This document shows positions 38,701 through 53,700 of a DNA stretch of 64,000 bases, one piece after another (the stretch's first letter is position 1; each line of letters opens with the position of its first letter). The notes below the pieces were generated by a model that made no database searches, was not told the DNA's origin, and worked only from the letters and a program-made list of their open reading frames with translations. The DNA is from Anseranas semipalmata (lineage: Eukaryota; Chordata; Aves; Anseriformes; Anseranatidae): assembly GCA_013399115.1 (NCBI GenBank), contig VXAA01001233.1, positions 1,126,468 through 1,190,467 of the forward strand, read 5' to 3'. The position numbers and the translations under genes are program-made.

Positions 38701-41700
38701 CTTCAGTCCACATATTCCTCCAGAGGGCAGACAAACATAGCAGTACTATCTGTTTTGCCAAAAGGATGAACTTGTCCCTTCAACAGCAAATCTTGTACTT
38801 GCACAACCCTCAGTTCTTCATAGAGTCATAAAGTGTGACTGGAAAGCCATTTGTTTGTTACTAATGGTGTTATGTGACTCAAACAGAAATACTGAGGTCT
38901 TATGTTTCTGCACTGTAACATGGTGTCATCATTGGTGTTTGCTATATCTCATTCTGGCATCATATTTCCTTTTTTTTTTTTTTTTCCCCCTCCTTCCTTC
39001 AAACCAGGTAAGGAGGAGCTACTGTCACTTAAAGGAACAACATTAATTATTTCAAGAACGCCATACATCTTCAGGGAGGGAGAACTGCACTTTACCCGCT
39101 CTCTGTTCTCTGATTGCACTGAGTGTTAATACACTGTGGGAGAGCATCCTGGAGGCTTGGGTCGATTGCTGTGAAAGTCATTGGCTCCTGATGTACTTCG
39201 CAACTAGGATTCCTATATTGGGGCAAAAGGTAAAGCCTTGTATTATAAGAAGCGGTCAGGTAACAATCAATGAAAATATCATTTTTACCTACTACATTAC
39301 CATTTGCTTAATTATACTAAAAATAATGTATATTTTCTCCTGTACCACCTGTTAGCATGAACAAACACTTCATTTTGTTAACTTCTGTCCCATCTTGTTC
39401 CATGAGACAAGACATTTGTTCTCACCTGCTTTCGGCGTTAGTGAGGTTGCCAGTACATTCGTTTACCTCCAGAGGGCACTCGCACGGGCATTCACATTCA
39501 TTCTGCTCCATTCTTCAGAGGCAGAAAACACAAAAAACAATGCATCAGACAGCACTCAAATTTTAGCCCCACAGTGCAGCTGCATAAGGACTGTTCACGA
39601 TGGAGAAAGCTGCTCAGTATCCCTTCTCTTACCCCCAGGAATACAGGGATTGCTCCTATCCTGCACTGGGACTGAGGACAGTGTATTAACTGAACCTCTT
39701 TGATTGGCTACCCACCTGCTAAAACTTCAGCAGATAACCCCTGGACAAGTCTCAGACCTAGATGTAAGGACCTTTCTTTGCAGTTGAACAAACATATAAT
39801 GATGCTGGTGTAGACAAAATCTCCTGCAGCGAACAGAACCCCCTCGGTGAAAAACTACATCAATCCATACAAAACTGTGGGTATTAATATGCCAGAACAA
39901 AGGCCTGATCCACAGCTAACACCCCCTGAGAAACTAAATCAGTTGTGGTCTTAAACCTTATCCACATGAAACATGAACACATCACTATATTAAGAGTAGT
40001 TTGTTCTTGACAATATGGATTAAAGGACTAAAGGAATGTTAAACCAACATGTCCCCTAAAAACAGCATGGGTAAATTAACTATTTTGTTTTCACTTTAGT
40101 TTTGCACTCCACATTTTCATTTAGCTTATAAAATAAACAGGTTTTTATAAACTTTTTATAAACTTTACAAAATGCCTGGACTAGCCCGCTCATGTCAGAT
40201 CTCCAGCTGACCTGTGGCAGTTCAGACAGAGTCTGTCTACCATACTGCAGGCACAGAAAGCAAGCGAGTCGCAGGTCTCGTTGACAATTCCCACAAAGGC
40301 ATTGGTGCCCGGTATCCTTGTCAGCCTGTACTTGGAGCAGTGACTGCCATGCACAAGGTTTGTCAGATCTCCCTAGAAGAAAAAAAAACAAGCTGTGTCA
40401 ACGGTATACCAAGAAACCTGTTATTTATGGAGCTGAAGATTTTCCCCCTTCCAGGGAAAGACACAAAGCCGGTGGAACAAAAATGCACGGGAGACCTGCA
40501 TTTAGAAATAAGAAGCTTATAAAATTGTTCTTCAACCTGTTGAGTTTTACACATCTTTCAAGCTACTAATGGGTGGAAAGACTGTGCTGAAGATAGAAAA
40601 AATACACTTAGCTTGTAAACATTATGAGATGCAGCAGCAGGGCTGAGCCTGACATCCCACCGACAGCAGGTTACGTTTCATTCAATGGCATCGCTCACCC
40701 CACCCTTCCCCCTGCACCAGCTCTCCGTGACCTCCGCAAAGAGGCTCAGCTCTGACAGGGAGCCACATCACGACTTGTTGAAAACTTCCTGGCACATGTA
40801 CCAAAAAAACCCATACACCACAGCATTGTACAGCTGTGATCTATTTGGTAGGCAGACTCATTTCTGATTCTGATTTGCAGAGCACAATCTTAAGGTTTTG
40901 CTCTGTCCTATACAATTTCCTTTAGAGTAATACGCTTTCTACTTTGCATTTCAAATGTGGGGGAAATGTTTAAGCCTACCTGACACAAATCAATGTATTC
41001 TGACATAACTTTCAAATATTTTTGACACTCACTTCCCACCTTCTCATTAATAATTGAGAAGTATTATTTGAAGAGCAACTTCTCCCACAGAGCTTAACAT
41101 CTTTTGAATAATTCTGCAGTAATCTTGCAAGGGTGGATCTCTGGCACTGCAGTCAGCATTCACCATGCAGTGAGAGATGACAGCCCCTGGCTCGGACCTC
41201 TAAGCATGGCTGAGCACAAGAGGAATTCAGGTCTCCAGATGGCAGTTTGACAAGTGATACTCTGAAAATGCTCATGCACATTGCATCGGTAAATGCATTT
41301 GTTTGCTTGCCTAGCGAACGTCTCTCATTTTTGTGATGCTGGACTAGACTTTGCTGACATCAACCACAGTTGGCCATCCATAATCCCTTGTGTGTCAACT
41401 GACTTCTCATGCGAGAACTATTTGTGCGGTCCAGATCACTGACTTTGTGTTTGGAGAGGGCGAACAGAGGCCAATCCACACAGAAAGCTGGCTTAGACTC
41501 ATGTCTGCTGATCCTGGCAAGGATTTGTGTTTCCGCCAAAAGAAACCCAACCCAACCAATGCACATTCAAAAGCAAAATAAAAAAACACACTTACCACTA
41601 AGCTGGTATTAAATTTATAAAACCGCTGAACTGTTCTGTCACTGAAGCTGTTGCAGAGGTTTTTCTTGACGAAGTTTGGGTGGTTAAGAATGTCATTCGC

Positions 41701-44700
41701 TACCAAAGGCTCCTAAGTGAAAAATGTAGGATTTTATGCCTTTTAAATCAGGTACAAACAGTAACTTCTCTACAGTCCTTATCACCTCCAAAGTTAGAAA
41801 AGGTAGGAATAGACCAAGAAAAAAGGGAGCCAGACCTTGTGCGTAATATGCTGTTGCTCTACTGGTGCATGTCCTTTGGGGTCAATGAGTGTTGGGTGTG
41901 CCACGAGGTACCCTCTGTCCTCCATGATAAAGCACCTGCCCACGACAAACAGAGTGGACAGTGTCCCATTAGACTTCCTTGGGCATTAGAGAAACACGAT
42001 GAAATAAAATATGATCTTCCATTTACAGCTGGAAGAAGAGTTTTTAAGGGCTTCCACTTATTAAAATAACAGGGCCATTAAACAAATTCACGGGAAAATA
42101 TCTTTAAAGAACACATTGGTATTTCCCTGAAGCTTTTAAGCCTGTTACTGTTGCTGCAAGCCTGAACTATCAAGAACTTGAAAACTGAACCGTTCAGAAA
42201 CAAAAAGGGAAACCCATCGGTGCATTGTCATGTCTGATCTGGGAACATCCTGAACTAAATGAAGCATATTGAACTTGAAAAGGTTTAAGAGTTTATGAAT
42301 CTACTATGTTACTAATTAAACAGAGGTTTCACACTTATTAAATGACATCCTGCTTTAGAATTAAATCTTAACAGAGAGAGAAATCACTTGTTTCATTTGC
42401 AGCCTCCCCAACCTTTCCTCTCCCTTTTCAGCAATTCCCAGTAGTTTCCTGCGTGATCTCAGAGAAATTACGTCCTGTCTGTGCTCCCATCCAAACAACA
42501 GCGTGCTGCAAGGTTCGAGCCTGCCCTGCTTGTGGCAGCCCCTCTGCTCCATTTCCATTGCCGCAGGCAGCAGCGCTGGGGAAGGCAGAGGAGCTGCGGA
42601 GAGTCGCTGGCAGCAGAAGGGAGATGAGAGGAGGTTAACGTGGCTGCCCAACACTCCCCAAAGGAGTCATGAAAACATTTAAGAGTTTTTTCTTTCTTTT
42701 TTTCTTTACTCCCCCAAACTTTTGGGGTTTTGCATTATAAATTCATGCTGCAGATGTCGTGTCTTCTATTTTTTCTAAAAGATGTTAAAGGAAACAGGAG
42801 AACTAGTAGGGTTGTGATTACCCCAGAATGACTGCAGAGAAAATCTTTGTAGAGATGCATTTAAAAACAAACGCCTGCCAAATGGTTAGAATCGATGTCC
42901 CTTGATACCTGTAAGCATTTATGCAAAGGCTGTAAGCATCAGATCCTGCTTCTACATTAGAATGGTCTAACAGAGCATTTAATAATATGCTTGAAAAATC
43001 CTGATTTAGGGAATATAGGAACAGAATAAAGTATCTGATCCTTTTTATTATTAATAGTTTATAACTGAAGGAAAACAAAAAAAAGGGGGCAGAATGCCAA
43101 ACCAGAAATCCTGATATGCTTTTCAAACACGATAAGATACACAAAAAATACCCAAACCAAACCAGAAAAGAACTGGGAGGATGACAGAAAACCACTTCCC
43201 TTCCCAAATTTAAGGTTTAAAAACAAACAAAAAACAATGCCCAAACTATGTTACCAAGTTACTCCAGATCCAAACTAGAGTCTTCCCCAGCATGTGATTC
43301 TTCAAGAAGGCCAAGGGATGAGGAACAATTAGACACATACAGGTCAAACTAAAATTAAGATACTCCAGAGGAAACTGGACCTCTTACAACTACTGTTGTG
43401 TTATATATTTTTTTAAAAAATATAAGTGTATTTTAATAATCATAGTTAAAATAACTAGAGCTAATACATCACTATTACATGTAAATAATCACTGCTCACA
43501 ATAACTAAGTAGGTCAGTGTTCCAAAAAGGGACATATCTAGAACAGACCCAAATGAAAACAAATGAAAGAAAAAGGAAATGTGTTCATTTAATAAAGACT
43601 GCCCCCCCCCCCACACACAATTTCAGTGAAGCCTAAATATAATACATAGAAATCAGTTATCTTCTTTTTTTTTTGTATGACTGTAGACTGTTTTCTTAGC
43701 TCAGGATCTTAGTTTGATCTTGAGCAACAAAATGTCCATATAATCAAGAAGAACAAGCACAAATTCTAGTGCAAATCAGAGAACACACATCAAAAGTAAG
43801 AGAATCCCAGAGTAAGATAGGTTGGAAAGTACCTCTGGGTCACCTGGTCAGATAAAAAAATGAAAACACTGAAGATAGGTATTACCTGAAAGAGAAGGCT
43901 TACCTTATTTTGTTTCCTCCATCTTGGTTACAAACTGGTAGCAGGTCCATGAGAACTTTGTAGAAGTACCGCAGGGTGAAGTCAATGCCCATTACAGCCA
44001 CTGAATGTCCTGAAGACATCTGTGCACTGCAAAGCAAGGGGAGAAAAAGCAAAAAAGTTTTAATGGCTGTATTAATTAATATTTTAATTACTCAGCTCCC
44101 CAGTTGAACAGGGGATTGGACTCCCTGGCATATAAACGACCAACTCAATTCCATAGCTACACACCGAAGCTCAGTTCACCCTGACACAGAGCAGGCTGCT
44201 CTCGTTTATCACACATCCCAGCTCCCCGGGAGCCGCTGCCAGGTACAGCGTGGCACCAGCTGCCCGTGGAGGAAGCTCCGCTATTTCTAACAGGCCCTGG
44301 TTAGTGAGCACTGTGTTAAATGCTTCACGCAGGGAAACCGCATCCTATTAACAGGCCAGTTATCCATACTAGCTGGAATTAAACATGAGTAATTCAGTGA
44401 TTAACCCCACATTGTCTCCCACTTGCCGACTGAGTGCCAAGTGACATTTAAATTCCCGTAACGTAACAAATGTTCTGATTCAGTATTTTTCCCCCAGTGT
44501 AGTGCAACCATAAAATAAACATTTAGGAAAAGTGCAGAACCTGACGTCTCTGTGGATGCTTACGAGCAGTGGCAGCAAGAGCTGCTGTGCATTGCAATAT
44601 CTTGTCCACACTGAAAATGTGCTTGTGTTCCTATTTCTAGCACCAGCTCAAGAATATACACAGTTGCCTTAGCAACTGGTACATCAAAGACCGCAAGACA

Positions 44701-47700
44701 GTCTCAGGCCGTCTCAGAAGATATATGGAAGTATATTTTCTTACAGCTCTATAAAGGTAAAAAGGTACTACTACACTACTACTGTCATATCTTTTTAACT
44801 TTCCTCACCATCAGTACAGTAATTGCAAGAGCTCTCCTGGAAGAAGCAAAGCCTTGACATTTGGCTGAAACCACCTGGATGCTGACAGCTCCAAATAGAA
44901 GTTATATTCCAATTATGTTGTTATTTTTCCAAAACTTCCTGTCCTAGAAAGTTCCCATCTTCCCCTCAGGAGAAGTGTCCAGATATGCAATACCTCCTGA
45001 ACCAATGCACTTTAATTAAAGTGCAAATCCCCGCTGTGAAGTTGGGCATCAGAGTAGTGAAGCCCTGGAACAAAACCCTTCTAATACAGTAACAGAGGAA
45101 AATAACTAATATTTATTATAGTAATTTTCCACGAACTGCCCCATCATGCAGTGGCCTGTAGTAGCCTGAGGCTGGACTGAATGACCTGGTCATGACTGGG
45201 AATCCCATCACATTTTTAACAGCCAAATTCTCAAAGACTGCTTCTTGCAGCACCGAGGTGGCACAGCCAGAGTAAGTTACCTCTCCTCCCTGAAGGATGT
45301 AAAATGATCAGTTCATCCTCAAATCGCAGGGCGTACTGTTTTGCATATACATAGGCCTTACACCGATGACAAAGGAGATGCATTTGACATGCTATTTAAT
45401 TTACTTTTCTAAATAATTTTATCTCTGAAGGTAGGAATAAAAATGTTTAGAAGAAGAAAACTGAGCAGCACAGCTGGACTATACAAAGTAGAGGCTGCTG
45501 GCAACCTCTTATGCATATAAAACGAACTCCATTTACTGGACTGAAGAGTTTGTCCGCTTTTAAAGAGGCACGGTGAAGATGCGGTCAAATTTAATGTAGT
45601 CAAATCTAATTTGCAGATTTGTAAATGTAGCTTTCAAAAACCAGTATTTAATTTATTTTTAGCATTACCCATTTCAGGAGGAACAAATGGGAAAAAGGGT
45701 GACAGTGAAGCTGCACAGACATATTTAACTGTCTGTGACAAGGCATCAAGCCATGAAGTTAGCACTCTGTCCTAATAGACAAAAAGCCATTAGGAATGCT
45801 GTACATATTTTAACTTCATTATTAAGTATTAATTCCTTCTGGTTTACTGATGCAATTTGTACTAAGTAACTTCTTGCAGGAACCTTCTATTCCCAGACTT
45901 CAAAAAAAAGAAGGAAGATATACATAAAATGGGAATGAGAGATAAACTTCAGTTCCAGACAAGCTAATGTTGTTATTGAAACCCACACAGCTGTTTCTAA
46001 CAAGTACGTCTGTTAACTCCACTGCCCCCCCCCCCTTTTTTTTAAATTAAACTCAGACCTCTTTGAGGATTATAACTGCATGTGACTATAAGCTTTAGAG
46101 GTCATATTTACCCAGGAATCACACTCACATCTGCCAAACTTCATTTAACTCTTCGTTAATCATGTTCCAATAACCCATGCAACCTTTAAGTTCTTAAAGC
46201 TAACTGAACCATCTCTTACTAGATAAAAATCAGAATTTTGATTAAGTAATCTTCTTATGCTTATTTCCATTGAATAAATCTCTACAAAAAGCACCACAGG
46301 CACTAGGCTTGATACTGCTCCTGACAAAAAAGAGGCAGATGTTGTGTGGTGGGAAAACCCACACAAAGCCAAGATGTGTCCAAGAACCAAAAAACTGTGT
46401 TCTGAGCTTTGCTGGCTTTGTGATCTGTTTTTACTGGAGCAACGTTATTAGTTACCTCCATACTAGTGGGCTATTAGATAGAGCATGCAAGTAAGCCACG
46501 TGCTCAGTGAAAACCTTGGAAGAGCCTCCATACAAAAACCAAACTGAGTACTAATATTTCTGAATCTTGTGAGTGCTTATAACAGAAAGCTTTAGTACAT
46601 ATTCCACCATCCAAACTCCTTTAAGCATCCTACATCTCAAAATGAATCACAGCCTTAGGCTGGGGGCCTGGCCAGGAGAGAGGTGAAACACAGGGCTGGT
46701 CTTCGAAGAAAGGGTCACTTCAGTACTGAGAAGGTTTTCACAGACAAACAGACTCCACTTCATGGCAGTAATATTAACTGCACTGAGAATAACAGAAACA
46801 CCAAGATTCTCTTGATACATTAGAATTTTCCTTTTTCAAATCACAGAAGACAATATTTATGAAAATGCTTCTTCCTATATGGCTGTGATGTTCCTTTAGC
46901 TCTATGTGGTGCTTTGATCCCATGGGCACAGGATGCTGTTTTCATTCTGTTTTCTGCAGTCCTGTAAGTACAGTTCAAGGTTTACAGGCTTTTCCACGAG
47001 TTGTTCTTACTCCTGAACACCCCCCTAGAGAAGTGCTAAATTTAAGCAGCCCAGGCTAGGAGTTCACTGAATTTTTGGAGCACAAACAGCTCTTCAATGA
47101 ACACAGCCTTGTGGACTGACCTCCACTAGTAGTTCAGTAGATCTGCTTTCACCTTATTCCCTTCCAAACATCACCCTGGTACATACAACTTTTATGTGTG
47201 CGTAACTTCAGGAAACTTCCAGAAATTTAGAGATTATCTGTCTCGATGAGAAAGTAGATCAGACTATTTGACTAGTGACAGAGAGGGAACAGATCCCAAA
47301 CTGCCCCTCTCCTCCTCCTAGATCCTCATCTTGTACATGTGAAATTTCATCTCATGGTCATCCAGAAGCACATCCTCACCCAATCAATCTTTTCTTCATG
47401 CTGCTGTTATTCATATATTAAAAAAAACCCTACAGAATATAAACCTACACATATCCCAGGGATTTTTCACAGTTTCAATATCGTGAATCTGCAGGTTATA
47501 TTGTATTTTGTCAAAAGCACTTTAAAAACAGATTGGTTTTCAGCTCTTGGACACACAGGAGGCACCCAGCCTGTTTCTCTCCTACCCAAAAGAAGTATCT
47601 TCAGAAGATAATTTAGAGTATTCTTACTTAACACAAACCTGCAAACACAATTTACCTGGAAGAATGGACTGTGTGACTAATTGTAACGACGTAGCCTGCC

Positions 47701-50700
47701 CCTCCGACATCTAAGTAGGGACCAGTAAAGGTAATTAGTCCTGGATTAGCCACTGCGTGCAAGTACCTAAGGAGAGTCAAAAGAAACATTTGTAATTAGT
47801 GAAAAGCAGTTACTTTAAACTTTAAGACAGTATCCTTGATTTTGCAGAAATACAGACGAGCATTGAATTCTGCACACCATGAACAATGTGCTACCAAATT
47901 AATGTTTCTTAATATTAAACAAGTACCTAAGCATGGCTAGGACCCAGATCTAAAAAAGACGAGCTCAATAAATTGTTCCTTAAAACACACCTCAATTTAC
48001 TTGTGCATAGAATATGTCATTTTAGACATTTTTCTCCCACAATAACGTACAATGCAGTGCCAGTGGAGTCTTAGACTCTCAAAGGAAATAGAATCAAAAC
48101 CATGATATTGCATACACAGGAGAAAGTACCTCCTACAGGCAGAATTCACACATGAAAATTTGGAAAGATGTCAGAAAGCAGTAACAAAATACAATCTCTT
48201 TTAAAACGTACTGCCAACGTAAAATAATCCACAATCCTGCCAAACATCTTCCTACTGCCATAAGAAAATTTATAAGATATTCTAACTGTTGGAAACGCTT
48301 TTGTGTATGAAAAAGCTATCACTTTGCTCTCCTCCACCTCGCTATACTAACTTGCAAGTTTGTGCTGTGCAAACAGCTTAACCAACTTCTACTTTATTAC
48401 TGTTTCACTTACATCTTCTTTCTGAAACACTAACATTTGGCCCTATATAAAAAACAAGACACTATCTGATGCTGCATATGGTGACTTTCAAAAACATGGT
48501 TTGAGGAAATCAGTGAAGTGTGAAAGCACAAAACCAAACAAAAACAAAAAACCCCAACCAATAATGAAAACAATAAGAGAGGCTTTTAAAATGGAAACAA
48601 GGGAGTGTAAAGGTACAGTCAGTTCATTTATAACATGAATGCAACCCATTTATCCCACTACAAAAAAGAGCAATATTCCATCATCTTATTTGTCAGTAAA
48701 ACCATAAGCAACAACAAAGAGGAAGAAAACCTAAAGAAAAGGTAATCAAAACCTATGGTAATGATTTTTCAGGGGAAACACGGGTCAGGAGAGCTGCAGC
48801 ATGGGCAATACCAGGAGCATTCAGAGCCTTCCCTGTACAGCTGGAGGACTGGGAGCCAGGCTCGGCTCGTGCATCGCAGCCTTTCATGGGCTTGCTCGGA
48901 GTCACAGCGTGGCAGCACCTGGCTGGCTGCTTTTAACAAAGCGCACGTCAAAACACACTCCAGACTGCTCTCATGTCTCAGGCTCTCATTTGTAATGTAT
49001 ACAAATATTTTCCCAAATCAGATGCTAGTGCGTAATTAATAGCTTGCAATCAAGCCAGCAAATTCCTATTTTTAAATCAGTGAGGAAAACCACTGTAAAC
49101 AAACAAACAAGATGACTAAAACATTCACAGCCAACAATGGCACAAGGAGCTGAAAACACTTCGGAGAGCTGAATTAGCTAATCCCTACAGGGGATGCTTG
49201 TTTTCTGAATATTTATATTCCCATCTGCTATAGCAGGGATATGAAACAGAAATTATTGTTTAAAATAAAACAGTTTGAAATTAGAACCAATAAAGGTCTT
49301 AACTAGCTGTATTTAAGCATCCAACCTTTTACCCATGATGAAAACATTTCTAGTTAAATAGTTTACAGCTGACCATAACAAATCCAGGCTATGAAATTGA
49401 TATCAAGTATTTTTCCTTATTGCCCTCCCAGATTATCCAAAGCTTTGATAACAGGACCCTAAAACTCACCATTGTCTCCTGGTGGGATCAAATGCTTTGT
49501 CCATGAGGGAACCGGGGTAAATTCGGAGCACCCCATTGGGGGTTGCTATGTAACGGCGCACAATATAACTGTTCAGGCTACTCATTTCCATTTGTGTCAT
49601 CCATTCATCTGTGACGTGACTGGTAGCCATTACTTCATTTCTGACAGAGAACTGCAAAACAAAGACAGACCTAGCAGGGTTCCTCTAAGACTTGCATGAA
49701 AAGATAATAAGCTGCTCGCGGGGTTTCCTAAAGCGCGATCAGAGATAATCTAAACTTAATTACTTGTTTAAAGTCTTCTCACACCAGACGGATCTGGCAC
49801 ATTCCAAGCGAAGGAAAAGCTTATTATAATGAAATATTGTTGTCGTTATCTCTGTGGCTTTTAGCACTTGCTTTTTTACTTCAGGTAAATAAAAACATTG
49901 CTCTGCTTGCAGTAAAAATAGAGTTTTCTCATTTATATGCCTAGAAACACAAAGATAACTTCCACTAAGAATTTTCTGCAGCTTTAATTTTCCTCGTGTT
50001 CATTTCAATAGCTGCTTGTGAACTTTTTTTTTTTTTTTTTGCCTCTTGTGCAAATACACCCTCTCCTTCCTCTCTCTGCTCCTCTGAGCCTTGAGGCCCA
50101 TGGCCATCTCTCCAGGCATGGAGATACCACTCCAAACCACTGCTGCCGCTCCATAGCACGGTGAGCATCAGGAAATGTTTCAGGTAGCACCCTCCAGGAT
50201 GAATGCTGCAAAATCCAGGAGGTTGAGCCAAAGGCCTGGGATGGGAGGAAAGCAGGGACAGAAGGGTGGTCAACACCATGGACACACCTTAAGGCCAGGA
50301 TTAGCAATCAGGCGCGTGTTGTCGCTGAGGTACGCCGTGTAGTGTTCCACCATCCGCTTTGTCTCAGGCTGGCTGAGATGTTCGTAAGGAGAAGAGAAGC
50401 TGCCAGCAGAGAGCATTACCGTAGGGCTTTCTAAGAACAGCAAAATATTAGAAAGTTAAGGACAGTGAATCGAACATATTGCATTGTAAATACATTCATA
50501 TCATAAAAGGGTTTCTGATGTGGTGTCCTATCTGAGGATACGTGGGAGGAATTACGCTGGCATGCTCCTTACTCCTCTGTCTGCTCCTCCACTCTCCCAC
50601 GCTTCAGTATGAGAAGTGCACAGCTTTTTTGGGTCATGTCTGGACTGTGAGCGAAGTGAGGAAACGTGAAGCTTTCCACCCAAACCAGGATGCTTATCAG

Positions 50701-53700
50701 CACAGCTTGTCTCCTGAGGCCCTGTCAAAACTCACTTTGCACAAACATTTCTACAGTGCTGGATACACAATTTATGATAAAGTACCAATCTCACAGTCAT
50801 CCAGGCACAGCTCTGGCCCATCTGGCTATGCTACTTCCAGAAAGCAGACAACATATTCTTTGTTTCTGGTGATAGTCTCAATTGAAGAGAAAGAAAAAAT
50901 AAGACCAGTAACAGCTAACTGCATCGGACACCTGTAATGCTGTTACCCATACACCTGAAAGGAGATCTTAATGAAAACCCAGAAATGGCTAAATGGGATT
51001 TTGGCCATTCAAGACAGCGTAAAGGTGTACAGCAAGGGAAGCTAATACTGGGAAAACTAAGTCTGGCATCAGTGGAGTAACTCTGTGTCTTAATGTAACA
51101 AGAATAAAGTTGTGAGGTAAAATAATAAATAATAATAATAATAATAATAATAAAGCAGATATTGGAAAAAGGGAAGCCACTGAAGAATCAGAGATGGAAG
51201 TGCTCAAAAGGAAGCCCAGAAGGAGGCGGTGCAAAAGCTGGATGAACCCGGTGGTCGTCCTACCTTCACCCAGCCGGAGCTGGCCCTACGAAATCCTGGC
51301 CCAGTATCAACTATTTGCATTCATAAGCCCAAAAATGCACACACAAAACAGGCTAAGAATGGGGAGGATGATGCAGCATCATATGGCCAAGCATATAAAA
51401 TACAAAGGGACTTCAGCTCTTGCACAGGGCAGTGGAGAACACCATAACAACACAAACTCCAAATTCTGAAGCCAGCTCTCAAACCAACAGACCACGCTAA
51501 ATGCTCATGAACTACCTTTCTTGTTTCAAACACAGAAGTGACAAAGTTAATCCATTTACTCTGACCTCTGTGTGTTATTTGGTAGACTTTAGTGCCCTTG
51601 TTCTCAAAGTCTAAACAATTTCTGAATTGTTGTTTTTTAGAAAAACTACAGAAGTTGGTTTCCCTTAAGAAAAAAATTTTTGTGATAAAGAAGAAGAAAT
51701 TAATTACCCACTTTAAGGTTGGCTGTGGCAGAGAAAAACACAAAAGAGCAGCTTTCAGTGCCAGATAATCACCAAATGGAGAATTACAAATACAGAAGAA
51801 GGAGCTTACCAATAAATGTGTAGCTGTCTGGAGTGATTTTCAGAACAGACCAGAAAGTAAATTTTCATTGTGCATAAACTACAATACCAGACAGCTTTTT
51901 GTTTTCAAAAGAAAAATGATGATGATGATGATGAAAGCCTGAAGGTTGAGAAGAACGTCTTTTCTGAATATTTGACCCATGGAACCCAATTCTCTGTGTG
52001 CAATGGTCTCCAGAGGAAAAAATTTACTGGAGTAAGTGAAGTGATCTGCTTTTATTCACATTCCTCTAAAACACACCACCATACATCCCAGCAACCATAT
52101 GTACTGCAGTCATGACTTATGAACTTCTATTATAGTCCTTCATCTGCTTCCCAGACCAAATATTCTGATATGACTACATTTTGCTTTGCATGAGTTTTTT
52201 CCCCACTTGTCAGCTTAGTACCATGTTTCTCAGATATTTTCCATTTATACCTTGTCTTTCTGGATATAAGACAATAAAGACTAGACACCACATTAAAGAA
52301 AGAAAAAACCCTGTATTTTAAACAATTGACAAAGCAATTTCCATAGGTTTGTCAAATTCCTCCATTACTCCTCCAGTCTAATCTCACTTAGCTATTTGTG
52401 GCACTGCAATATAACTAAGAAAATATCACAACTGTGGCTCTAACCCACCACAAGGCCTTCAAATCTTGCTACAAACAAAAGCAGTTAATTCAGAACTTCT
52501 TATAAAATAGCACAGATTTTAAGATTTTAGCAAAAACCCCAAGATTAATATTTAAATGCAAATACTGGCAACTTATATGTATATAAAAAAAATCTGTGTA
52601 CTTAGGATGTATTATGTGTCAATAAACTGCTTTACACCCAAGAGAACAGAACTTAGTTTTAAGCTTGGTGAGACATCTTTCACTCTCCCCATTCCACTTT
52701 CTGGGAACTTGATCAAGCAAGACTGACAGCAGTTATCTCCTACTCAGATGAGCAGTCCCACTGCACTCACCCATGCAAGTGCTTGCCAATGAGCAAGTTA
52801 GCTCTGATCAATGATGAGCAAAAAAGCCAGGTAAGGCTGATTAGAAAATCAGCCCTGGAGAAAGAAAGTCTCTTGAGAGGACAGTATTTCCAGTGTTTTG
52901 TAAGAAGAGTTTTACCTTCTGCTGCCACACTCCACAAGATGTCAAGATGAACTACAAGAGAGCTTTACCTAAGGTTGCCAGCTGCTTGAAGTGCAGACAG
53001 GCGTTGGGCTGGCCCAGCAGATCCAGTCGATGATACAGGAGCTTGCTGCTGGGGACAGTGTTGAGATTCTTAAGCTGCTTAACAGGTATTTCTGGTTGTA
53101 TCACCACAACACACAGAATAAAGGATGTGTCCTGGACCTGGAAAACAAGGGCAAGTCATTAAGACCTTCATTTTGTTGCTCAGTCAGCACTGATTTCTAA
53201 CACTGTTTCATGGATACTTATTGAAGGGTCATTAACAGAGGAGAGGCTCCAAGTTCACAGTTGGTAAGAACACACTGTATTATAATACATATGGGTATTC
53301 CCATTATGAAGAATATTGGCAATTTAACTCCAGAGAATAAAATGTTATTGTTACCACACTTAATTGTGTGCTGCATGTGCCACGTACTTTAATGGTTTGT
53401 GTATATATATATAAGTACCCAATAGTGCATCAAACTAGCAAAACTTGAGTTGTCCAGCTGCTCTGTAAGGTGTTTGATATTTAATGTAGCATTACAACAT
53501 TAGACACCCTTCTCTGCGAATTTCTGTTACACAATGACAGATTTAATCTCTTTAAACTCCTCAGCTTAATCTTTATGTTATGTTTTACTTAATACTGTGA
53601 CATGATCCACAAGTACCCTCCTAAATTTGTTGGCACAAAGAAGCAGCCAATTACTTCTGGTGTCAGTAAAATTCACCTGGATTATATTTAATTTTAGGTA

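Larger units (their letters stand above)
50431..52968. other. CACHD1 intron with trinucleotide repeats
   Basis: About 2.5 kb. It contains an AAT repeat (51121-51153), an ATG repeat (51916-51933) and the candidate microexon at 51810-51827. Confidence 0.8.

Noticed and set aside
40080..40391. 103-codon minus-strand open frame covering the CACHD1 exon at 40212-40372
   Set aside because: It reads [11 protein letters not shown] and looks protein-like, but it is the wrong frame. Using it makes both neighbouring exons join out of phase; the shifted frame ([12 protein letters not shown]) joins perfectly and is the family sequence.
40373..41595. A supposed missing CACHD1 exon in this intron
   Set aside because: The apparent phase conflict came only from the wrong reading frame of the next exon; with the correct frame the junction is phase 0 to phase 0.
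41680..42069. 129-codon plus-strand open frame
   Set aside because: It is antisense to two CACHD1 exons (41596-41712, 41836-41935) and has no recognised domain; a shadow of coding sequence.
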